Origin: an uncultured Opitutaceae bacterium
Lineage (GTDB): Bacteria > Verrucomicrobiota > Verrucomicrobiia > Opitutales > Opitutaceae
Length of the DNA stretch: 52,699 nt
Assembly (NCBI GenBank): GCA_903890485.1
Contig: CAITBM010000098.1
Coordinates: 1-52,699, forward strand
Direction: 5' to 3'
Part shown: positions 35,407 to 43,942 of the stretch, piece by piece
Numbering within the stretch: the first letter of the stretch is position 1
Layout of the letters: every line of letters starts with the position of its first letter
Translations under genes and position numbers: made by a program
Notes under the pieces: model-generated
What the model was told of the DNA's origin: nothing
The model's database searches: none
What the model saw: the letters and a program-made list of their open reading frames with translations, nothing else

Positions 35407-37095
35407 TCAGCCCCGGGTGAGGCGCCGGTACTTCATCCGGTGCGGCTGGTCGGCATCCTTGCCGCGCCTGCGCCTAAAGTCCTCGATGTAGCTCGAGTAG
35501 TTGCCCGAGAACCAGTGCGCGGTGCTCTCGCCCTCGAAGGCGAGGATGTGCGTCGCGACGCGGTCCAGGAACCAGCGGTCGTGCGAAACCACGACGGCGC
35601 AGCCCGCAAAATTCTCGAGCGACTCCTCGATCGCCCGGATCGAATTGATGTCCAGGTCGTTCGTGGGCTCGTCCAAGAGGAGCAGGTTGGCGCCCGACTT
35701 CAGGAGCCTCGCCAGGTGGACCCGGTTGCGCTCGCCACCCGAGAGGATCCCCACCTTTTTCTGCTGGTCGGCGCCGGTGAAGCCGAACTGGGCGCAGTAG
35801 GCCCGCGCATTCACCTCGCGGCCGCCCATCCTGAGGATCTCCTCGCCGCCGCTTATCGCCTCGTAGATCGTCGCCTCTCCCGGCAGGGAGTCCCGCGACT
35901 GGTCCACGTGCGCAATCTTCACCGTGTCGCCCACCCTGAGCGACCCCCCGTCGGGCTTCTCGGCGCCGGTGATCAGGCGAAAGAGGGTCGTCTTTCCCGC
36001 CCCGTTCGGCCCGATGACCCCGACGATGCCGCCGGGGGGGAGCGAGAACGTGAGGTTCTCAAAGATCAGGTTCTCGCCGTAGACCTTGGAGAGCGCCTTC
36101 GCCTCGACCACCAGGGTCCCCAACCGGGGACCGGCGGGGATCAGGATCTCAAACTCGCGCTCCTTCTCGGCCGTGTTCTCCTTTAACATGGACTCGTAGG
36201 CCGTGATGCGCGCCTGGGACTTCACCCGCCTCGCAGTCGCCGACTTGCGGATCCACTCGAGCTCGCGCGCCATGGCCTTCTGCCTGCGGTCCTCCGTCCT
36301 CTGCTCGACCGCAAGCCGCTTCTGCTTCTGCTCGAGCCACGACGAGTAGTTCCCCTTCCACGGGATCCCGTGTCCCCGGTCGAGCTCGAGGATCCACTGG
36401 GCGACGTTGTCCAGGAAGTACCGGTCGTGGGTGACGGCGATCACGGTGCCCTCGTAGCGGGCCAGGTGCTGCTCAAGCCACTGCACGCTCTCGGCGTCCA
36501 GGTGGTTGGTGGGCTCGTCCAGGAGCAGGATCGGCGGCTTGCGCAGCAGCAGCCGCGCCAGCGCCACGCGCCGCCGCTCGCCGCCGGAGAGCTTGTCAAC
36601 GACCTGGTCGCCCGGGGGGCACCTGAGGGCGTCCATCGCCATCTCCACCTGCGGGGCCACGTCCCAGGCCCCGGCGGCGTCAATCTTCTCCTGGAGGTCG
36701 CCCTGCCGGGCCATGATCGCCTCCTTGGCCGCATCGTCACTGGCCTCGTTCAACTCGTCCCAAGTCGCGTCGTAGGCCGCCACCAGGTCCGTCAGGTGCT
36801 TCACCCCCTCCTCGACACACTCGCGGACGGTCCTGCCCGCGGCGAGCTGGGGCTCCTGCTCAAGGAGCCCGACCTCGTAGCCGGGCTCAATGTGCACCCT
36901 GCCCTCAATGTCCGTGTCGCGAAGCGCCAGGATGCGCATGAGCGAGGACTTCCCCGACCCGTTGAAACCGAGCACGCCGATCTTAGCCCCGTAATAAAAC
37001 GACAGCGAGATATCGCGCAGGATCTCCTTGCGCTCGATCTTCTTCGAGACGCCGATCATCGAGAAGATGATCTTGGGCTCTTCGGGTTTTGCCAT
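35407..37095 (-). CDS. ettA: Energy-dependent translational throttle protein EttA (ABC-F)
   Basis: A 562-aa soluble ABC-F ATPase with two nucleotide-binding domains. Domain 1 has GFNGSGKSS (Walker A), LSGGERRRVALARLL and LLDEPTNHLDAESVQWLEQHL; domain 2 has GPNGAGKTT, LSGGERNRVHLARLL and LLLLDEPTNDLDINSI. A linker (arm/P-site tRNA-interacting region) of about 80 residues lies between them, including AMARELEWIRKSATARRVKS. It gates the ribosome in response to ADP/ATP. ATG 37095 was chosen over an upstream GTG 37107. Confidence 0.95.
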   Translation of the reverse strand: MAKPEEPKIIFSMIGVSKKIERKEILRDISLSFYYGAKIGVLGFNGSGKSSLMRILALRDTDIEGRVHIEPGYEVGLLEQEPQLAAGRTVRECVEEGVKHLTDLVAAYDATWDELNEASDDAAKEAIMARQGDLQEKIDAAGAWDVAPQVEMAMDALRCPPGDQVVDKLSGGERRRVALARLLLRKPPILLLDEPTNHLDAESVQWLEQHLARYEGTVIAVTHDRYFLDNVAQWILELDRGHGIPWKGNYSSWLEQKQKRLAVEQRTEDRRQKAMARELEWIRKSATARRVKSQARITAYESMLKENTAEKEREFEILIPAGPRLGTLVVEAKALSKVYGENLIFENLTFSLPPGGIVGVIGPNGAGKTTLFRLITGAEKPDGGSLRVGDTVKIAHVDQSRDSLPGEATIYEAISGGEEILRMGGREVNARAYCAQFGFTGADQQKKVGILSGGERNRVHLARLLKSGANLLLLDEPTNDLDINSIRAIEESLENFAGCAVVVSHDRWFLDRVATHILAFEGESTAHWFSGNYSSYIEDFRRRRGKDADQPHRMKYRRLTRG

Positions 37096-37144
37096 GGGCC
37101 CACTCAATCGCGCGGGGGCCCGGCGGCAAGCCCGGGCGCAAGCC

Positions 37145-40100
37145 TCACTGGAAACTGAGCAGCACCCGAGCCCCCTTGGCCTGCGCCTCGCTCCCCGAGG
37201 CCTTGGACAGGAACAGGCGGTCCGCCGAGATGTGGGCCGTGTTCACCAAGTGGTCCCTGACGCGGCGCGCCCGCAGGTCGGCGAGCCCGGCCAGGTCGTT
37301 TGCCGTGATCTCGATCGACTCCGCAAGGCGTCCTGCCATCTCCTCGAGCGGCAGGCCGCCGGCGACGGCTTTGGACACAGCGATCTCGTGTTCCGCCTTC
37401 TGGCGCTCCGACTCCTTGCGGGCAGCCGCCTCGTCGCGCCCCTTCTGGAACGTGACCGCGTAGACGATGCGCTTGATGAAGCCCGGGGGTGGACCCGGAG
37501 GGGGGGGGCACGGGGGCCGGGGGCGCAGGCAGCGGGGTCCCAAAAGTCGTCCCGGGCGGAAATTTGGCATCAAAGAGCTTCTTCACCATCGCGGCGTTCT
37601 CCTGCGCCGTGACGACGAGCTGCTCGGGAGGCGCTATATTGGGGTCGGCCGCATGCCGGGCCTCCCAGACCTGTCGCCTGACCAGGTGCTCAAGCTTCAA
37701 CCGCTTTAGCGCGTAGGCATCCGCCGCGGGGTCGAACCCGCCCTCGATCCCGAGCGAGAGGGCCGGGCGATTTGCGAGCGCCTTCCCGAGCGTCTCGAGC
37801 TTCGCCAGGTCATCCTTCACAAAGTCGGAGCCGCCCGGGGCGAACTCCTGGTAGGCAAGCTCCTCGCCTCCGCCGCCAAACATGGCACCCACGAGGGAGA
37901 AAGGTGACACGGCCACCTTGGTGAGCAGGTTCCCAACGACGCGCCACACAACCTTGCCCACGCGGAATTCGGGATCGTCCAAGCTTCCCTGGACGGGAAT
38001 ATCGATGAAGATTTGGCCATTCACGTCCTTGAGGAGGGCGACGGCGAGACGGACCGGCAGGTGGGTGGCGTCCTTGCTTCCCGTGGGTGCGCCAAAGTTG
38101 AACTGGTTCAGCGTGACCTTGTTCGAGGTGTCCAGCTTTGCTCCGTCCAAGAGGATCCTCGTGTCGACCACGAGCTGTCCCCGGGCGAGCTCGTACCCGG
38201 CGAACTTCCCCGTGTACGGGCTCAGGGGCACCAGGTCGACGCTCTTCACGTCGACCTTAAGGTCCACGAATTTCTGGGGGCCAAGAGGGTCGAGCTTTCC
38301 CGTGATGTCCAGCGGGCCCACCCCGTCGACCATCCCGTAGAGGTTCACGTCCCCCCGGGCCAGGTTCTCGGAGGAGAGGCCGGTCACGGTGCCGGCAAAG
38401 GACGTGAGCGCCACCCGCACGTTGGGCTCGACCGAACGGTCCGCGAAGCTGAAGTCCCCTCCGTCGATCGTGACCCTGCCGATCTCGACCTTTGGAAGCG
38501 GACCTTGGGGTGCAGCTGGGGAGGGCTTGCCTTGCGAGGCAACGGCGAGGGTCGCCAGGTTTGGCGTGCCATTCGGGTTCACAATCACACGAGCATAGGG
38601 CCCCGAGAGTTCCACCGAGGCGACGAAGGCCTCAATGCTAGGTGAGGTTTTTGCCGAGATGCCGGAAAGCGAAAGCCGCGTGAAGCCGACCAGATCCTTG
38701 TCGTGGGCCTTGTCGACAAGTCCCACCTTCTCGGCGGAAAAGTCTCCGTTCAGCGAAATTGCGGGCTCCTTGCCGGCGAGGGATATGCGGACGGTGACCG
38801 CCGTCGACAGGGTTCCCTGGGTCAGGCGCGCGTTCACAAACTGCTCCAGGTAGGGGCTGAGCGGAAGGAGCGAGAACCCTGAAACGGTCGCCTTCAGGTC
38901 GGCGGCAATCTCGGGTTTCAGCGAAACGGTTCCCTCCACGGCGACGGCGCCCTTTGGCGCCCAGTCGAAGGAAAGCGAGAGCGGCATCTTGGCCCCCTTC
39001 TCCAGGGAGAAGTCCTTGAGGCCAAAGGCCAGGTTCCCCAGGGACAGCCTCGCCGGATTGGCGACGCCCTCGTCGTAGAGGTCGACGGCCATCGTGCGCA
39101 TCTCAACCTGCCCCACCGAGAGCCGGGGCATGGGTCCGGGTGTCGCCGCCGCCGGCCGCCCCGCGGACGGCGGAACAAGCGCCAGCACGTTTATGGCCCC
39201 CGACTTGTCCCGGCTCAGGTGAAGCTTCCCGCCGGAGAGCGCGACGCGCTCGACCGTGGCGGCAAGCCCCACGGCGTCCGCATGGATCCCCGTAACGTCG
39301 ATGCTTGCTAGTTCAACGACCGGCTTCGCCTTCGCGCGCTCCGCGACCGCCAGTCCCTTCAGGTGGACCTCCCCTTCCTCGAGGGCCACGACCCGCGCCT
39401 TCGGGTCAAAATTCAGCTCGTAGCGGCCCCGCGCGGTAAGGGTGCCGGACGTAACATCGGCCTGGATACTCCTTTCAAAATACGGCGTGTACTTCCTGAT
39501 CACCAGGTCGGTGGCCTCAAACGTTCCCTTCGACGCGACCGGATCCGCAGACAGGGTTCCCGTGAGCGCGAACCGCTCCCCCGACTCGGTGCTCGCCTCA
39601 AAATGATACGGCGCCCCCCGGGACCCGGAGGTCTCGAACCCCGAAAGCGCGAACGTGAGCGGGCCCACCGTCGTCTTGAACGGGGTCGCCAGGGAGCGGT
39701 CCGAAAAGTCGACGCGGGCCCCTCCCACTTCCATGTGTCCCACCAGAACGGGCCGACCGGGCTTGCCGGGATCCCCTTTCGGCGCGGCGAACTTCGCCAG
39801 GAGGTCCGAGAAATTGAACGATCCGTCCGGGTTGATAACGACACCGGCGTGGAAGCCCTGCAGGTTCACGTCCCCGAGGACCCAGGCGCCAGCCACCGAG
39901 CGCAGCGCGTCAAACCTCACATAGAGCCGGTCCCATCCCAGGAACGAAGTCTCGGGGTTCTTCTCCCGGACATCGAATCCCTCGATCGCCACCGAGAGGA
40001 GGAACGGGTTGAGGCTCACTTTTCCCAGGGTGACCGTCCGGCCCAGCTCGGAGGAAAGCCTCTTTTCGGCCTGGCTCTTCACGATCGGGGGAAGCACGAA

Positions 40101-40178
40101 GAACCCAACAAGGCCGTAGGCCAGGAGGACGGCGGCCACCACCGCCCATTTTCGCCGCTTGCCTTGTGACCGGGTCAT
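37145..40178 (-). CDS. DUF748 domain AsmA-like envelope protein, frameshifted near its C-terminus
   Basis: About 1010 aa if the frame break is repaired. The N-terminus has a basic stretch (MTRSQGKRRKW) and one transmembrane helix (AVVAAVLLAYGLVGFFVLPP), then a long periplasmic region of repeated beta-rich DUF748/AsmA-like units (VNLQGFHAGVVINPDGSFNF, VELSGPYARVIVNPNGTPNL), as in proteins that bridge inner and outer membranes. At a run of nine G (37500-37508, plus strand) the frame must skip one base: upstream reads LPAPPAPVPPP and downstream reads PPGFIKRIVYAVTFQKGRD to the stop at 37145. The C-terminal part has OmpA-like character (RARRVRDHLV). The extra base in a homopolymer suggests a sequencing error, though slippage cannot be excluded. 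Confidence 0.8.
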
Positions 40179-40269
40179 TTCGGAAACCTTACGCCACCTC
40201 TTGGCAGCGGCAATACCGGAGCTAGCCCGCGCGGCGCCGCCCATTGGACCGGGTTCACGCAAACAGCAC

Positions 40270-40285
40270 GTCTTTTCAAAAAGAC
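40270..40285. repeat. 16-bp palindrome in divergent AT-rich promoter gap
   Basis: GTCTTTT and AAAAGAC (7-bp perfect arms, 2-nt centre) form a compact inverted repeat in the 212-bp gap between the DUF748 gene and the thioesterase gene. The flanking 60 bp are the most AT-rich nearby. It could be an operator for either gene. Confidence 0.35.
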
Positions 40286-40390
40286 CCAATCAATTGTTTG
40301 GTAGTATTTTATGCGTTTCTATTAAATTCCGACATGATCGGGGCGCCGGAGCTTTGACGCCGGCCAATAAATCCTTCAGCGTCCCGTACG

Positions 40391-40861
40391 ATGAAAGCCG
40401 TCAAGGTTCCCGCGCTTGAGCTTTTTCTTCACGAGATGATCCCCCTCGCGAAGGCAATGGGTGTAGGCGTGGAGGTGAGCGACGACCGGGCCCTGGTGCT
40501 GACCGCTCCCAAGGAACAGAACAAGAACTCGCTCAACACGGCGTTTGGCGGAAGCCTCGTTTCGCTCGCAACCCTTGCCGGTTACGGCGTGGTTTGGGAA
40601 CTGATGAAGGGCGAGACCAAGTCCGAGAAACCCGAGAAGCCGGTGTGGCACATCGTGGTTAAAGAAAGCCGCGCCGCCTACCGGCGCCCCGTGATCGGGG
40701 ACCTGCGCGCCATTTGCGAGCGTCCGGCCCAGGCCGCGATCGCCGAGTTCAAGGAAGCCCTTGCCCGTTACGGGAAGGCCAAGCTGAAGCTTCGCGCCGC
40801 CATCGTGGAGAACGGCAACGTCGCCGTGGACGTCCACGCGGCATTTGTCGTTTCCCGCTAG
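40391..40861 (+). CDS. YiiD-C-terminal-like thioesterase (hotdog fold)
   Basis: A 156-aa protein. The block NKNSLNTAFGGSLVSLATLAGYGVV matches the TAFGGSL signature of the YiiD C-terminal thioesterase-like family. The order helix-beta-strand-rich domain with an alternating C-terminus (LRAAIVENGNVAVDVHAAFVV) fits a hotdog fold. Substrate unknown, probably an acyl-CoA or acyl-ACP. It is single-domain, lacking the GNAT half found in YiiD. It converges with the dUTPase gene (28-bp gap). Confidence 0.8.
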   Translation: MKAVKVPALELFLHEMIPLAKAMGVGVEVSDDRALVLTAPKEQNKNSLNTAFGGSLVSLATLAGYGVVWELMKGETKSEKPEKPVWHIVVKESRAAYRRPVIGDLRAICERPAQAAIAEFKEALARYGKAKLKLRAAIVENGNVAVDVHAAFVVSR

Positions 40862-40889
40862 GCGGGCGGCTCGAAGCTTCGGAGCGCGC

Positions 40890-41261
40890 CTAGATGTGGC
40901 GCGAGTCGGACTCGTCCTTCTTCACATACCCTGACTCCTGGCGCTGGATGTTCACCTGGTTCTTCTTCACGTAGGCCTGGAACACGTCGTCGGCGCTCAT
41001 GCCCAGGGTCTGTGCGATTGAGATCAGGAAATGGAAGAGGTCGACAACCTCGACCCGGGCGTTCTGCTCGTCGAACTTCTGGTACTTCGCCCACCACTTC
41101 CAGGGTACGGAATCAATGAGTTCCGCGATTTCCTGCTGCATGGCCCGGGTGTAGTTGAGCACCCACTTGGCCTTTTCCTCCTCGGTCGGGGGAGGCAGCG
41201 CGACGCCGATCCTCCGGTTGAGCGCATCCTGCATCTTGAAGATCTCCTCGAATTTATCCAT
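40890..41261 (-). CDS. Dimeric (all-alpha) dUTPase-like nucleotide pyrophosphatase
   Basis: A 123-aa all-alpha NTP pyrophosphatase. QQEIAELIDSVPWKWW carries the E-x2-E-type Mg2+ site of the MazG/dUTPase superfamily, and ARVEVVDLFHFLI supplies the second E-x2-D motif. The sequence WKWW in between is typical of the dimeric dUTPases. It would hydrolyse dUTP to dUMP and pyrophosphate to keep uracil out of DNA. The start at 41261 is where the conserved helix begins. A perfect TATAAT lies 97 nt upstream on the same strand. Confidence 0.82.
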   Translation of the reverse strand: MDKFEEIFKMQDALNRRIGVALPPPTEEEKAKWVLNYTRAMQQEIAELIDSVPWKWWAKYQKFDEQNARVEVVDLFHFLISIAQTLGMSADDVFQAYVKKNQVNIQRQESGYVKKDESDSRHI

Positions 41262-41333
41262 GGGGTCCAAACGTGCGCCCGGCGCCGGCGGGCGCAAGAT
41301 GCAAGTGGCCCGGCCCCCGGGGTGTCTTTTGGG

Positions 41334-41363
41334 TTGCCCTTTAGGGGGCAATGGGCGATTATA
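41334..41363 (-). promoter_or_regulatory. TATAAT element and leader stem-loop for the dUTPase gene
   Basis: On the minus strand TATAAT (41363-41358) is a perfect -10; no good -35 is visible. It is enclosed by GGGC and GCCC (41353-41356, 41364-41367). The predicted start of transcription falls at about 41351, where a stem-loop TTGCCC/GGGCAA (41346-41351 with 41334-41339) begins. Confidence 0.4.
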
Positions 41364-41471
41364 GCCCGCTTCGGCGTTTGCGTTTGAGCGCTTTCCCATG
41401 CGCTCCGCACCGTTGAAGAAAACGGCTGCTCCCGACATCCGGTGAGCGCCATTACACAAAACAAACACACA

Positions 41472-42551
41472 ATGACAGATACAAACCCGTCCGGCGAGAA
41501 CATCGCTCCGGCTGCCGACTCCCAGGCGCCAGCGAACGTCGCCGTGACTCCTGCCGCTAGTTTCGGCAGCACACGCGGATCCGGCCTAGCCCGCGGCAAG
41601 CGCCAGTCGAGCGCAGCGGCCCCTGCAGCAGCACCGATAAAGAGTGATTATAAGCCCACCTCGGTGGCTATCATCACCCCGGCGCGAGAGTACAAGAACC
41701 CGTTCGCGAGCCCAGAGCCCGTGAATCCGCCGGCTGAGGAGCCGGCCAAAGTCGAGACCCCCGCCGCCCAGCCGGCATACGTCGCCCCGTTCGTTCCCGC
41801 GCCCGTTGCCGAGCCGGCACCGGTTGTAGAAGCGCCCGTCGCCGCCGTCGAGGCAGCCCCCGAACAGGAACAGGTGCCCGAGAAGAGCGAGATCCAGATC
41901 CTTCCTCCTGCAGAGTCCGTGCGCCCCGCCGTGAGCTGGGAGTCGCCCTCCGCCGGTCGCCAGGACCAGCACCCGGGCGACCGCCCGGAGCGCAGCAACC
42001 GCGACCCGAGGCCCACCTTCCGCGCTGATCGCCGGGAGGACCGCCCGGGTTTCCCGAAGGTCGAGGGCGGCGAGCCCCGCCGCGATTCCTTCCAACGGGA
42101 CGGTCGCCAGCCCCGGGATCCCCGCGAGCCGCGCCAGCCCCGCGACCCCCGCGAGGCCAGGCAGCCGCGCGATCCCCGCGATTACCCGCAGAACGAGGCG
42201 CGCTCCAGGAGCGAGGCCCCGGCACCCCAGAAGAAGGGGTTCTTCAGCTGGCTGAAGGGACTGTTCGGCGCCAAGCCCACTGAGACCCCGGCACCGTCCG
42301 AGGCTCCCGGTGAGCAGTTTGGGGGCGGCCACCGCCACCGTCGCCGCCACCGCGGCGGACGGGGAGGCCCCGGCTTCCGCGGCGAGCGTTTTGCCGCCGG
42401 CGGCGAGCGCCAGCCCGGAGGCGAGCAGGACAACCGTGGGGGAGAGCGCCAGGACGGCGGCAACCGTCGCAGGCGTCACCGCGGCGGACGAGGCCGCGAC
42501 CGCGGCGGCGACCACCGCTCCCAGGGCGCCCAGGGCGGCGGAGCCATCTAG
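41472..42551 (+). CDS. Arg/Gly/Pro-rich disordered protein, probable RNA-binding
   Basis: A 359-aa protein with no folded catalytic domain seen. Residues 1-175 are Ala/Pro/Glu-rich. Residues 176-245 are Arg/Asp/Pro-rich with three tandem RQPRDPRE-type nonapeptides. A short amphipathic motif KKGFFSWLKGLFG lies near 258-270. The C-terminal 75 residues are RGG-like (HRHRRRHRGGRGGPGF, RRRRHRGGRGRDRGG). Such composition suggests RNA or ribosome contact, or condensate formation, but no function is known to me. ATG 41472 follows an A/C-rich leader without Shine-Dalgarno. It is followed by three consecutive hairpins before murA. Confidence 0.75.
   Translation: MTDTNPSGENIAPAADSQAPANVAVTPAASFGSTRGSGLARGKRQSSAAAPAAAPIKSDYKPTSVAIITPAREYKNPFASPEPVNPPAEEPAKVETPAAQPAYVAPFVPAPVAEPAPVVEAPVAAVEAAPEQEQVPEKSEIQILPPAESVRPAVSWESPSAGRQDQHPGDRPERSNRDPRPTFRADRREDRPGFPKVEGGEPRRDSFQRDGRQPRDPREPRQPRDPREARQPRDPRDYPQNEARSRSEAPAPQKKGFFSWLKGLFGAKPTETPAPSEAPGEQFGGGHRHRRRHRGGRGGPGFRGERFAAGGERQPGGEQDNRGGERQDGGNRRRRHRGGRGRDRGGDHRSQGAQGGGAI
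42105..42185 (+). repeat. Three 27-bp tandem repeats coding RQPRDPR(E/D) units
   Basis: Units 42105-42131, 42132-42158 and 42159-42185 encode RQPRDPREP, RQPRDPREA and RQPRDPRDY. The bases differ at synonymous positions (CGC/AGG, CCC/CCG), so selection on the peptide, not recent slippage, probably keeps them. Confidence 0.85.
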
Positions 42552-42561
42552 CCCCGCACCC

Positions 42562-42613
42562 TGGCAAGTCCCCCAAGTTAATACTTGCCAATGCGCTCCG
42601 CAAAGAGCGCATT
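42562..42613 (+). promoter_or_regulatory. Two consecutive stem-loops before murA
   Basis: First stem: TGGCAAGT (42562-42569) pairs with ACTTGCCA (42583-42590) around 13 nt. Second stem: AATGCGCT (42590-42597) pairs with AGCGCATT (42606-42613) around 8 nt. Both have perfect 8-bp arms and lie between the RGG-like gene stop and the terminator next to murA. Confidence 0.6.
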
Positions 42614-42617
42614 CCAA

Positions 42618-42650
42618 GGCGTCCGCTTCACGCGGGCGCCTTTTTATTTT
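42618..42650 (+). terminator. Strong intrinsic terminator abutting the murA start codon
   Basis: GGCGTCCGC (42618-42626) pairs with GCGGGCGCC (42632-42640), 9 bp with one G-U and a 5-nt loop, followed by TTTTTATTTT (42641-42650). The murA ATG begins at 42653. It most simply ends transcription of the RGG-like gene; for murA it would act as a 5' barrier unless a promoter lies within or the hairpin is regulated. Confidence 0.8.
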
Positions 42651-42652
42651 CC

Positions 42653-43942
42653 ATGGCAGACCTCGTAGTCAACGGCGGCAAGCCCCTCTCCGGCACGGTC
42701 ACCCCGTCCGGAAACAAGAACTCCGTCCTCCCGATCCTGTGCGCGACACTCCTGTCCGACGAGCCGGTGGACCTCACCAACGTCCCGGACATCACCGATC
42801 TCGACAAGCTGGTCTCGTTCTTCGAGTCCCAGGGCTCTCGGATCCAATGGGACCGCGCGAAGGGAACGATGAGGGTCGACCACGGGGGCTTCCGGAGCAC
42901 GCTCTCCAACGCCGAGCTGCCCCAGGACATGCGCTCCACGGTGCTCCTCTACCCCGCCCTCCTGAAGAGGCTCGGCAAGATCACGATCCGCACCAACGCA
43001 AAGGGATGCTCCCTAGGGGTCAGGGAGATCGACCCCCACCTGGACGTCCTCGCCGCCCTGGGGGCGACCGTGGGCGGGGGAGAGCCCCTGGTCATTTCGG
43101 CGGAAAGGGGCTTTGTCGGCGCCAGGCATTGGCTCGACTACATGTCGGTCACCGTGACCGAGAATTTTGCAATGGCTGCCGCCCTGGCCAAGGGGACCTC
43201 CACCTTGATGAACGCCGCGAGCGAGCCGCACGTCCAGGACTTGTGCAAGGCGCTCGTGTCCATGGGCGCAAAGATCACCGGGATCGGCACCAGCATGCTC
43301 TCGATCGAGGGCGTGGGGCGCCTCCACGGCGCCACGGTCGAGATCGGGACGGACTACCACGAGGTAACGACCTTCCTGGCGCTCGGGGCCATCACCGGGG
43401 GCGAGGTGAGCGTTCGCAATTCGGTACCGCAGCATTTTGACCTGATCACCCGCTCATTCCGCAAGCTCGGGGTCACGGTCGAGCACGAGGGCACGACAGC
43501 GATCGTACGCAAGGGGCAGACCCGGGCGATCGAGACGCCCTACACCGCCAACCTCCTGCCCAAGATCGAGGCGGCGCCTTGGCCGTACTTCTCGGTCGAC
43601 CTGCTGCCGCTCCTGATTGCGCTCTCGACGCGCTGCGACGGAACGATCCATTTCTGGAACAAGGTCTATGAGAACGGCTTCTCCTGGATGCCCGAGCTGG
43701 CCAAGTTCGGCGCCCACGTGCTCGTGAGCGACCCCCACCGTATCGTGGTCTTCGGAAACCGGCCGCTTAGGCCGGCGGTCGTCGACTCACCCTACGTGAT
43801 CCGCGCCGCGGTGGCCCTCACGATGGTCGCCGCGGCCATCCCCGGGAAGAGCGTCGTCCGAAACGCCGAGATCATCAAGCGGGCCCACCCGCGCTTCGTC
43901 GAGAACCTGCGCTCCCTGGGGGCGGACCTCGAATGGAAATAA
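42653..43942 (+). CDS. murA: UDP-N-acetylglucosamine 1-carboxyvinyltransferase (MurA), divergent active-site loop
   Basis: A 429-aa EPSP-synthase-family enzyme catalysing the first committed step of peptidoglycan synthesis. SGNKNSVLPILCATLL has Lys22-Asn23, which bind substrate in MurA. The catalytic loop is KGCSLGVREIDPHL with Cys119 in place of the common PGGC-AIGARP-VDLHL. The Cys is kept, so PEP binding and fosfomycin alkylation would be expected, but the surrounding loop is unusual. FAMAAALAKGTSTLMNAASEPHV is typical. It overlaps ruvB by 10 nt. Confidence 0.9.
   Translation: MADLVVNGGKPLSGTVTPSGNKNSVLPILCATLLSDEPVDLTNVPDITDLDKLVSFFESQGSRIQWDRAKGTMRVDHGGFRSTLSNAELPQDMRSTVLLYPALLKRLGKITIRTNAKGCSLGVREIDPHLDVLAALGATVGGGEPLVISAERGFVGARHWLDYMSVTVTENFAMAAALAKGTSTLMNAASEPHVQDLCKALVSMGAKITGIGTSMLSIEGVGRLHGATVEIGTDYHEVTTFLALGAITGGEVSVRNSVPQHFDLITRSFRKLGVTVEHEGTTAIVRKGQTRAIETPYTANLLPKIEAAPWPYFSVDLLPLLIALSTRCDGTIHFWNKVYENGFSWMPELAKFGAHVLVSDPHRIVVFGNRPLRPAVVDSPYVIRAAVALTMVAAAIPGKSVVRNAEIIKRAHPRFVENLRSLGADLEWK

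Noticed and set aside
37104-37570. Continuation of the DUF748 first frame past the G9 tract as a genuine Arg/Gly-rich C-terminus
   Set aside because: The alternate frame carries an ordinary helical sequence with plausible OmpA-like blocks, whereas the first frame is typical off-frame high-GC translation.
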